Assembly (NCBI GenBank): GCA_033032865.1
Contig: JAWHQI010000075.1
Span: forward strand, 3,038,001-3,102,000
Direction: 5' to 3'
Source: Dactylorhiza incarnata
Taxonomy: Eukaryota; Streptophyta; Magnoliopsida; Asparagales; Orchidaceae
Length of the DNA: 64,000 nucleotides
Part shown: positions 55,390-64,000 of the stretch, piece by piece
How the letters are laid out: each line of letters begins with the position of its first letter
Position numbering within the stretch: the stretch's first letter is position 1
Made by a program: the position numbers and the translations under genes
The notes under the pieces: model-generated
What the model saw: the letters and a program-made list of their open reading frames with translations, nothing else
What the model was told of the DNA's origin: nothing
Database searches by the model: none

Positions 55390-55590
55390 TCTTTGTAGGA
55401 GAGATTGTTCTCCGAGTTGTAGGAGTTGTAATCTCCGAGTTGTAGGAGTTGTTCTCCGAGTTGTAGGAGTTGTTCTCCGAGTTGTAGGAGAGGTTGTTCT
55501 CCGAGGTGTAGGAGTTGTTTTCTCCGAGTTGTAAGAGAAGTTTTCTCTGAGTTTGTAGGAGTTTTGACTCCGAGACAGTAGGATCGTTCT
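55390..55590 (+). repeat. ~20-bp tandem units in F's R/U5
   Basis: Eight to nine units of TCTCCGAGTTGTAGGAGTTG with small length changes. Confidence 0.75.
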
Positions 55591-55818
55591 TGATCCGAGT
55601 TACAGAAAGTAGTCAAGTCTAGCTGTGGTGCTAGATTGGCGAGGCCGGCAGTGGAGTACCCAAGTACGGGGAACCACTATAAATTCTTGTGTTATCTGTG
55701 GCTGTAATTTCTTTTCTGTGATGTGCTTTACGTTTAATATTTTAATTCCGCAAAAGACGAAGAGATCACCTATTCACCCCCCTCTAGGTGATTTAGGTAG
55801 GCAACTAGATACTTCAAT

Positions 55819-55830
55819 TGGTATCAGAGG
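55819..55830 (+). other. Primer binding site of copia F (initiator Met)
   Basis: TGGTATCAGAGG two bases after the LTR. Confidence 0.9.
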
Positions 55831-55893
55831 GTCGCTGTTCGTTGCTAGGTTAACACCTTGAACAGGATCCATTCTTCTAGTTGCTAGCAAGCC

Positions 55894-57764
55894 ATGGATA
55901 GAGTCAAGGAATCCTCTCTGAAATTGCCCATCTGCACCAAGGCCAACTTTCCTATGTGGAAGGAAAGGGTCCATTTTTATATGGAAGCTGCAGATCCCAG
56001 AATCTTCCAAGTCGTGGAAGAAGGTCCGCATGTGCCAATGACTGCTTCGTCAACAAATCCTACTGTCCAGATACCTAAGAAAATGATGGATTTGAATAAG
56101 GATGAGATAGCTCTTGTTACTCTTGACAAGAAGGCTAAGAACATAATTGCTAGTGCAGTGGACGATTCCATGTTGCAAAACTTAATCCACTGCAAATCAG
56201 CCAAAGAGATGTGGACATCCTTAATTGTTCTAATGGAAGGTACTGACGAGGTAAGAGAAGATAGAAGGTCTCTACTTAATCAAGAGTACGAGGCGTTCAA
56301 GCAGAATAAGAAGGAGTGCATTGCTGATGCGTACGAAAGATTCTTCAAGATAGTCAATGGTTTGAGGAACTACGACAGGGAGTTCACAAACGGTGAACTA
56401 AATGACAAATTCTTGCGTTCCCTAACGAAAGACTGGGATAGCAAAATTGTTGCCATAAGAGAGTTTGGAAAACTGCCAAGTCTAGAACCTCAAAATCTGT
56501 TCGGGAAGCTGCTGTCTCATGAATTACAAATGAACATCCGAAAGTCTGAAGAGGATGTAAATCGAGCCTCAAGCAAAGAAAGAACCTTAGCTTTGAAGGC
56601 AGAGAACTCAAAGAAGAGCAAAGCAGTGATACCGATCAGAGAAAAGGAATCTGATATTGAAGAAGAATCGGAAGCCAGCTCCTCCTGTTCCGAACTGTCT
56701 GATGGGGAGTTCTCTTTAATTTCCCGACAATTTAAGAAACTGCTGAACAAACGAAGGCACATGAACAACAAGCCGTCTTCCTCGGATCATAAACATTCTC
56801 GTCGTGATGGCGACTATCACAGGAAGGGCTCAAGCAATAATGGAAGGTATAAATCCAAACAGAACAAAATATTTCTTCTGACATTATTTGCTACTGTTGT
56901 AATAAGCCAGGGCACATGATTGCTGAGTGTCCCTACAAAAAGAATGAAGGTGGAAGAAAAGAAGACAAGAAATCCACTCATGGAAAGAAGAAATCAGATA
57001 GAAGCTTTGTCGCTAAGAAAGCCAAAACTCTGAGCGACAGTGACTCCGATGAGTCGAGTGATGAAGAAGAAGCTTACTTCGGTCTAATGGCTATGTCTGA
57101 TGATGAAGAAGCACCCCCGTTCACCGGAAAGGTAAATGATCACACTATTCTATCTGATTCTGATAATGCTTCGGCTGAACAACAGGATAACTCCTTAGAC
57201 GATGAATCTGAGCTCATGTCTCAATATACCAAAATGCTCCAAAGTTTTGACAAGTGCCGAAAGGTTGTCAAAACTCAGGGTAAGGAGATCATGGCTCTCA
57301 AGGAGATGGAATCTAACTTGAGAAAAGAAGTTGAAGAACTTTCTTCTCTCAAAGAGGAAGTCCAATCCTTGAAAGACAAGATCAAAAGCTCGGAAGAGAC
57401 TCTTGCCCTGAGAGATCATTCGATAAATGTATTGGAGGAACAGCTTACGGCTGAGAAGAAGCTGGTTGAAGCATTCTCTCAACCTAAAACTGTTCTGCCA
57501 ATTATTGGTACTTTTACCACTAAGGCAAAAGGAAGTGGTATAGGGCATGAAGCTAGTACTAGCAATTCTTCAAAAAATACAATTGCTAAGAAAAATGGTT
57601 TTGTTGCTAAGAAAGCTACCGCCAAAGAAAAAGGGAAAGCTCATCAAGAGCCTGTAGCATTCAAGAGAGTCATATTCCCTACGAATGCTTATGATATGGA
57701 GAGTTCCTATGGTCATTTCACACGACCAATTCCTTTTTCACCTGTGAATGATCATAAGGAATGA
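55894..57764 (+). pseudogene. Gag of copia F with one frameshift
   Basis: The ATG at 55894 follows the primer site by about 60 bp. It encodes a UBN2-type Gag (FPMWKERVHFYMEAADPRIF; WTSLIVLMEGTDEVREDRRS; LNDKFLRSLTKDWDSK), then a basic/Ser tail. Near 56866-56870 the frame shifts by one base. In the new frame a CCHC zinc knuckle CYCCNKPGHMIAEC (about 56892-56930) follows, then a Lys-rich stretch, an acidic DSDSDESSDEEE run, and a long coiled coil (57200-57480; LKEEVQSLKDKIK). The frame ends at 57764, 27 bp before G. The long Gag with C-terminal coiled coil fits the SIRE lineage. Except for the frameshift it is open, so F may be fairly young. Confidence 0.85.
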
Positions 57765-57791
57765 GCTCCTCCCCGAAACTTTGGTGATAGT

Positions 57792-59867
57792 TGTAACACC
57801 CTGCCAGCACGAAAAGTATAACAGCAGGTCCGGCCGGGACCCCACGCCATACAAACCACACTAGCTAGGAGTTAAAAGGTGATAACCAGAAAAGTAATAA
57901 CCAAACGAGAGTACAAAAACGTAAGCGGAAGCATTAATTAAACCATTCGAATAGACATGTCCACTATCATAGGAATGAGTCCAGAAATAAGAGTTACGGC
58001 CTTAGGGCCTTACATCAAATCAATGTACAAAACTCCAAAAAGCATACATCGGCACGCAGGCCGGCAAGACATGAGAAAACAGGAAAAAGGCTGGCCTTCA
58101 AGGGCCAACACAGCAAAGGGGCCAACGCCCGCTACTTCCCGCTAGGCTCACCTGCACCTGCATAAGAACATTCCACCAAGCGGTGGCAAACAAAGCAACG
58201 GTCAGCACAGCTGACCAAATTATAACGACCCCACCCCTTTCCCGGGGTGGCGGAGCTTCTACCCTGCAAGCAAGCTATACTAGCACAAATACTAGTATAC
58301 AGAAGGTGCAACTACACAAGGTGAGGTTTCAAGCACAAACAATCTTCTAGGTTGAGTATCAAAAAGAAGGGAACCTAGGTATGCACATAATGTTGGTTGG
58401 GTTCACCCGAAGGTTTCCCACAACCGCCTAAGCAATCGCATGAGGCTAAACATAACATCAAATTCACAACACTCCACCCTAAGGGTCACAACCTTAGGTG
58501 GGAAACAAGAGCTTTTGGTCGGTCTAGGTATGACACCTTCCACGACCTCTCCCATGATCACACGGCTTCCATGAGGAAGGGACCTCTCGCCGATCTGCAT
58601 GGAAACGGGTTCAGTTTAGCTTTGCCCGTGCTCTAATCGTCGCGATCTATCGCACGACGCGGGTACGGCTTCACCTCGGCCCGTAAGGGTTTAGCACTTT
58701 CAAGTGCTACACTAAATATACGCTACGCACCTAACCCCTTTACAAGGATCTAGGCTTCATGAATTCTCAACAAGGGAGGTACATACGCTCCGCATCAATA
58801 TCGTGGTGAAGGTTTGCCTTCATCCAAAACTCAAAGCATGGGGCTTTCGTAGGGATCTTCACAAGACGCCTACACTTAACTCCCGCAATACTATAGGTGA
58901 GTTCACGGAGTCATTCTCCGGCACGCATTCTAGGCCTAACCTAAATGCAACGTCGCAAATCAAGCATCACCGATTCGGGCTCACGGCCACGAATAGGTTT
59001 CACACACAATGCCTAAATCCGCACGACTACCGGATTTTCTACATGCAATATGCCGGGGACGGACACAATCTACCCGGAGTCCCGAAGGACTTGAGGAAAT
59101 CCTACACTTCACCCATTTGGTGAAAGAGATACCTCATGCAAGCAAAGGAAGAGGAATAAATGGACAAATACAAGTCCAAAGTTCGGGAGGAAGAATCGTT
59201 ACCCTAGACGTGTTCCTCTTCGCCATGGATCCGAGATTCTACGCGGAGGGAAAGAACCGCACCGGGCTGCACTCTCCGGATCTGGAAACGGCTCGCGAAA
59301 TGGAGCTCCGGAGCTCCGTCAATGGCGAAATCTCCTCTTCTTCTTCCTTGCCCCCTTCTCCTTCCTCTAGCCTAGGAGAGAGAAACACTATGAAAATATG
59401 AGGGTTTAATTCCTCTCCAAAGCCCTAAGACCCCCCAGCATCAAATCCCAGCCGTTGGATCGAATTCCAAGAAATTTGATCGGTCGGATCCTCTTCTCCG
59501 CTCAAAATCGCGGAACAGAATAAACAGGGCGCACGATCACAGGCGCACGGTCAGTGGTCGTGCGCGACGAGGGCAATGGTCGTGCGCACTATCCGGGACA
59601 GAACTCTGAATTCTTGCGAATAAGCGCACGATCGCTGGCACACGATCACTGGTCGTGCGCGAAGAGGGAAATGGTCGTGCGCACTGTCCGAGACAGAACT
59701 CGATTCTCTTCTGAATTAACGCACGATCGTTGGCACACGATCACTGGTCGTGCGCGATGAGGTCACTGATCGTGCGCTAAGAGCAGACAGGGAAAATTCT
59801 AGCCTGCTTCACGTGCCGCACTACCACTCCGCCTACTTCGCGGAACTACCAGATTTGGGGTGTTACA
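57792..59867 (-). repeat. 3' LTR of gypsy G (2076 bp)
   Basis: TGTAACACCC to GGGTGTTACA on the + strand; candidate left TSD ATAGT (57787-57791). The GCGCACGATC array lies at 59528-59780. No gene in 57792-59500; the frames there are short and without domains. Confidence 0.85.
59528..59785 (-). repeat. GCGCACGATC / GGTCGTGCGC array in G's LTR
   Basis: Three to four blocks in which GCGCACGATC (or CACACGATC) and TGGTCGTGCGC alternate as inverted repeats with short loops, for example GCACACGATCACTGGTCGTGC near 59637-59658. Similar sites occur in K. Confidence 0.75.
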
Positions 59868-59884
59868 ACTCCACCCTCCTTAAA
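59868..59884 (-). other. Polypurine tract of gypsy G
   Basis: The minus strand reads AAGGAGGGTGGAGT up to the LTR edge. Confidence 0.75.
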
Positions 59885-59931
59885 AGAATTTCGTCCCGAA
59901 ATCCAGGAAACAGTAATAGCATAAATTACAG

Positions 59932-62900
59932 TTATACTTTACCTGAGGGAAAAAGCTCGGGATACTCCGCAAGCATCGTTTGCTCTCTCTCCCAAGAGAG
60001 CTCCTCTCGGCCGCAGTTATCCCACCGGACTTTTACCATCCGAATGGACTTGTTCCGCAGCTGCTTTACTTCGGTACCTTCGATGCGTAAAGGCTTGACT
60101 TTCGTCGACAACCCACTATCGACCGGAACTTTGCCGACCGCAACGATATGAGTAGGCTCTTGCACTGCCTTCCTCAACACTGAAATGTGGAACACGTCGT
60201 GCAGACCGCTCAGCTCTGCAGATAGTGCAAGCCGATAAGCCGCATCACCAACACGCTCCACGATCTCGAACGGTCCTAAGTACCTCGGACTGAGCTTTTT
60301 CAAGCGTCGAATCCTTGATACCCCTTTGAACGGTTTGATCTTCAAGTAAACCCGGTCACCGACGGCAAACTCTAAGTTCCTATGCTTGGCATTGAAATAC
60401 TTTGCTTGCCTATCCTGGGCAACCAATAGCCTTTCGCGTATAGCCCGGATCGTCGAAGTTGCTTCTTCAACCTCCTTTCGCTTCAATAGCTTAGTATCGC
60501 CCGTTTCCGCCCAAGGCAACGGCGTACGACACTTCTTACCATAGAGGGCCTCGAAAGGAGCCATCTTTATGCTGGCTTGGTAGCTATTATTGTAGGCGAA
60601 TTCGATCATATAGAGGTGATCCTCCCACCTCTTTCCAAAGTCTAGAGCGCACATTCGGAGCATATCCTCCATAGTCCTGTTGGTTCTCTCGGTCTGTCCA
60701 TCCGTTTGCGGGTGGAAGGCCGTGCTGAACTTCAATTTTGTGCCCAACAGTTCATGGATAAGCCTCCAATCTTTCGATGTGAAACGCCCGTCACGATCGC
60801 TGACGATGCTACGAGGGACACCGTGCAGTCTCACGATACTATCCACATAGAGCTTTGCTAGCTTCTCTACGGAATCATCCTTCCGGTTCGGAATGAAGTG
60901 TGATACCTTTGTCAAACGGTCCACGACCACCCATATGGCGTCGTTTCCATGTTGCGATCTCGGCAATCCGTGCACGAAATCCATCGAAATATCATCAAAC
61001 TTCCATTCCGGAATCGGCAAGGACTTCAGAAACCCACCGGGACGTTGACATTCCGCTTTCACCAACGCGCAAGTATGACACTTGGCTACGTAAAGGGCAA
61101 TGTCTTTCTTCATGCCCGGCCACCAAAACAGTTTCTTCATATCCATAAACATTTTAGTGCTCCCCGGGTGGATCGAGTACTTGGTATGATGAGCCTCGTA
61201 CATCAATTCCGCCCGTAGAGTACCAACGTTTGGGATGCATAACCTTTCCTGCTTCCACATAAGGTCATCTTCGAAGGAGAAATCAGCGTTTAACCCTTCA
61301 ACGGTTTCCGCTTTGTATCGTTTCAAGCTCTCGTCCAACTCCAATGCTTGTCGAACTCGGTCGGCAAGGTCGTAGTGAACTTCCGTCCAGTTCAAGCATG
61401 CTGAAGTAGACGTTCTCCTATCAATGCATATGATCTCCATTTCTTCTAGCTCACGGATTAGACGCTCAACGTGCATCAAAATCCAATTTGCTTGTGCGGG
61501 AGCCCGACGACTCAACGCGTCTGCAACTACGTTTCCTTTACCGGGAGTATACTTGATATCGAAGGTGTAGTCCCCAAGGAACTCCATCCACCTCCTTTGG
61601 CGCATGTTCAACTCCCTTTGATCTAGTAAGTACTTGAGGCTCTTATGGTCGGTAAAGATATCGATCTTCACGCCATATAGATAGTGCCTCCAAAGTTTGA
61701 GGGCAAAAACCACGGCCGCTAGCTCCAAATCATGGACCGGGTAATTCCTCTCGTGAACCTTCAGTTGCCGGGAGCCGTAGGCAATTACCTTCCCGAACTG
61801 CACTAGGACACAACCCAAACCACTTCCTGAGGCGTCGCTATATATTTCGTAGCCTTCCGTACCTTGTGGCGAGCATAGAATGGGCGCCGTGGTCAGACGG
61901 CTCTTTAGCTCTTCAAAAGCTTGTGCGCACTCGGGCGACCAAACGAACTTATGATCCTTCCTAGTCAGTTTTGTGAGAGGAAGTGCGATCCTCGAGAAGT
62001 TTTCCACAAAGCGCCTATAATAGCCGGCAAGTCCTAAGAAACTTCGGACTTCCGCTACGTTTTTCTGCAAAGGCCACGCTTGGATCGCTTCTATCTTCGA
62101 CGGATCAACTGCAATTCCTTCGCCACTAACAACATGACCAAGGAATGCCACTGACGGTAGCCAAAACTCGCACTTGGAGAACTTGGCATATAGCTGACTC
62201 CTCCTCAAGGTGCTCAGGACCGCGTGCAGATGCCCTACATGCTCCTCTTCCGACTGAGAGTATACCAAAATGTCGTCGATGAAGACGATCACAAATTGAT
62301 CTAAATACTCTCGGAATGTCCTATTCATCAAGTCCATGAATACCGACGGTGCGTTGGATAGACCGAACGGCATTACCGTGAACTCAAAGTGCCCAAAGCG
62401 GGTACTGAACGCTGTCTTTGGAATGTCGCATTCCCTTATTCGCAGTTGATAGTAGCCGGACCTTAGGTCTAGCTTGGAGTAAACCGTCGACCCCATCAGT
62501 TGGTCGAATAGATCATCGATTCTAGGAATCGGATATCGGTTTTTCTCGGTCAACTTGTTTAGCTCTCTATAATCAATACATAGACGCAAGCTCCCATCCT
62601 TCTTTTTCACAAAGAGGACCGGTGCACTCCAAGGCGAAGAACTTGGACGTACGTAGCCTTGCTCTAGCAGCTCTTGCAATTGGACCTTCAACTCTGCCAA
62701 TTCCTTTGGCGCTATTCGGTATGGTGAGCGGGCCACAGGTTTGGCACCTGGCACCAACTCGATACAGAAATCAATCTCCCGATGAGGCGGAGCCCCAGGG
62801 AGTTCGTTAGGAAACACGTCGGCGTATTCCGCTACAACTGGGACATCACACAACCTGGGCTTTGGCTCCAAAGCCTCCAACAAGGTGAAGAACAACTCGG

Positions 62901-64000
62901 CGCCTTTTCTCACCGCCTTAACCACCTGGAGAGCAGACATCAGCGTCTTGCTCGCTCCTCGCATACCGGCGAATGTGGTTTCATCGTCGGTGTTCGTTCC
63001 CAGAGTGATCTCCTTTGTATTGCAATCTATGCATGCTCGCTGCTCCGAGAGCCAGTCCATGCCGAAGATCACATCGAATTCAGCTAACGGTAGTAACGAC
63101 GCTTCCAAGTCGAAATCTTGACTTCCGATCCGCACCTTCACACGGCTCTTCCTATCCGCACTCATTCGAGATCCATTGGGTAGCACTACTTCCAATCTAT
63201 CCACTACAAAGGTAGACGGCACTCCGATTCGCACCACGAAGTCCTCAGACAGAAAAGAGTGCGATGCACCCGTATCGAATAGAGCTCTCGCCGGATAGTT
63301 GAAAATTAGGACGAAACCTAATTGTACACAAATAACACATACAGTCGTACAACCGAAAGAATCATATACATAGCTGTAAAAGCTAACTTCTAATTCGTAC
63401 CTGTGACGACATCGGTTTGTCGTATAGCTTCTTGTTGGCCAAGCGAATAGACTCTCGGCTGAGTCGGAATGTGTTGGGAGGCCGAAGACTCTGCCGCTTT
63501 GCCCTTTTCCGCAGCCCGAGCATAATCCACCGCTCGATTTGCCGCCTTTGGGGGACCACTTCGACACACCGCAGCTTTGTGTCCCACCTTCCCGCAGGTG
63601 AAACACGTAATAGGAGTCCGCGCGGTCGTGGCTCCCGAAACATTCGAAGAAGCTGGTTCCGCCTGTTTGAACTTCCGCTTGTTCCTTCTGAAGTCCGGCT
63701 TGGACTGAGAGGCCGGCGCATGAAACTCGGGTTTCTTTACAACACTCTTTGCTTGTACCCTCTTCATGTCCAACTCCAAAGATCTGGCGGTTTGCACCAT
63801 CACTTGGAAGCCAAACGTCATAGGGCCTGCAAGGAGCAGCCTCAACTCGTCCCGAAGCCCTTCATAGAATTTATTCGTCTTCGTCTCCTCATCCTCCACC
63901 AATGCCCCCGCATAACGACTCAGTCTGGTAAACTCATGTAAGTAATCGTCAACGGAGCGATCACCTTGAGTTAACCTCAGGAACTGGTTTTGTAACGCAA
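59932..64000 (-). CDS. Gypsy G Gag-Pol, complement(join(59932..63317, 63401..>64000)), 5' partial
   Basis: Exon-like part 1 (63401-64000) encodes the Gag core ([18 protein letters not shown]) and a CCHC zinc knuckle [14 protein letters not shown] (about 63568-63609). Part 2 (59932-63317) encodes protease with [10 protein letters not shown] (about 63260-63283), RT with [16 protein letters not shown] and FIDDILVY (about 62265-62290), RNase H with [11 protein letters not shown], integrase with [19 protein letters not shown] and [14 protein letters not shown] (60675-60716), then [12 protein letters not shown]. It ends in a Trp/Glu-rich segment, [18 protein letters not shown] (about 59980-60045), resembling a divergent chromodomain. 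Lineage: chromovirus, probably Tekay/Del-like. The two parts are in different frames, separated by the 83-nt candidate intron at 63318-63400. If that is not spliced, translation ends after Gag. No other break is seen. Confidence 0.85.
63318..63400 (-). other. Candidate 83-nt GT-AG intron between gag and protease
   Basis: Transcript sense: CACAG|GTACGAATTAG at the 5' side and GTACAATTAG|GTTTCG at the 3' side, U-rich inside. 83 is not a multiple of three. Removing it brings Gag and protease-Pol into one frame by joining a split Gly codon; retaining it ends the Gag frame at the TAG at 63390-63392. A plain deletion-type frameshift mutation is the alternative. Confidence 0.65.

Larger units (their letters stand above)
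54243..55816 (+). repeat. 5' LTR of copia F (1574 bp)
   Basis: TGTTGGAAATTGC to GATACTTCA, followed by a primer site. TCTCGAGA array at 54570-54935, TATA at 55053, tandem GAGTTGTAGGAG units at 55390-55590, and a terminal CTATTCACCCCCCTCTAGGTGA-like stretch like E's. The reverse-strand frames in the array are chance products of the palindromes. Confidence 0.85.
54243..57791 (+). mobile_element. Copia F: SIRE-like, partial (interrupted by G)
   Basis: Inserted in E's 3' LTR; candidate left TSD ATTGC (54238-54242). LTR, primer site (55819-55830) and gag are present; protease, integrase, RT and the 3' LTR must lie beyond G, right of the window. Confidence 0.85.
57792..64000 (-). mobile_element. 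Gypsy G: chromovirus-like element, partial, open coding region
   Basis: Minus strand. 3' LTR 57792-59867, purine tract next to it, gag-pol to the right edge. Gag N-terminus, primer site and 5' LTR are outside. The coding region has no stop except at the candidate intron, so G looks recent, consistent with its place as the innermost insertion of this chain. Confidence 0.9.

Noticed and set aside
59009..59401. 130-codon frame in G's LTR
   Set aside because: No domain, inside LTR, composition not coding-like.
62622..63941. + strand frames up to 174 codons over G's gag-pol
   Set aside because: Antisense shadows of the clearly coding minus strand.

Overview
The window is plant nuclear DNA made almost wholly of LTR retrotransposons. 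I see no cellular gene, no rRNA or tRNA gene, no CRISPR array and no organelle insert. The families present (Athila-type gypsy with a tRNA-Asp primer site, chromovirus-like gypsy, copia of the SIRE kind, and a copia of the TNT1-94 kind) occur together in seed plants with large genomes. I cannot name the species.

The sequence is a set of nested insertions ordered by target-site duplications (TSDs). The oldest layer is an Athila-type gypsy pol on the + strand (element B, 4202-5255 and 6987-7103). Into it went element A (1-4201, minus, Athila-like, without pol), a solo LTR S1 (5261-6986, minus) and element D (from 7104, minus, gypsy with LTRs of about 5 kb). D's left LTR (7104-11275 plus 45988-46613) was split by element C of the same family (11276-45982, TSD CTTGA). 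C's pol was split by element H, a pol-less Athila with gag-protease and ORF-1 (17152-37441, TSD GCAGC). H took in a young, nearly intact copia I (21224-29273, TSD ACGGT) and a solo gypsy LTR J (29312-32077, TSD CTCCA). C's right LTR holds an Athila-type solo LTR K (43404-44860, TSD GCCGA). D's pol (46614-47721) is split by the copia E (47722 onward). E's 3' LTR is split after 14 bp by the copia F (54243 onward), and F is split by the chromovirus-like gypsy G (57792 to the window end). Both main chains are five levels deep.

Only two elements keep long open coding capacity: copia I (1318 codons, LTRs differing at about 8 sites) and gypsy G. In G, gag and protease-pol are in different frames, separated by a segment that looks like an 83-nt GT-AG intron. 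Unspliced RNA would end two codons after the splice site and give Gag only.

Four non-coding patterns stand out. (1) A ~90-bp segment able to fold into a closing stem with two hairpins occurs five times, in two gypsy lineages, with compensating base changes. (2) Many LTRs carry arrays of a short CG-centred palindrome, usually just upstream of a TATA box: GTCACGGGCGTGAC in A and H, TTCGTCGAA in C, E, I and S1, TCTCGAGA in F and J, and GCGCACGATC-like in G and K. The same palindrome recurs in unrelated families. (3) A ~190-bp module is shared in the same sense by the leader of copia I and the gypsy LTR J. (4) H keeps gag-protease and ORF-1 but has no reverse transcriptase, RNase H or integrase. 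All coordinates and counts are by eye and may be off by a few bases.
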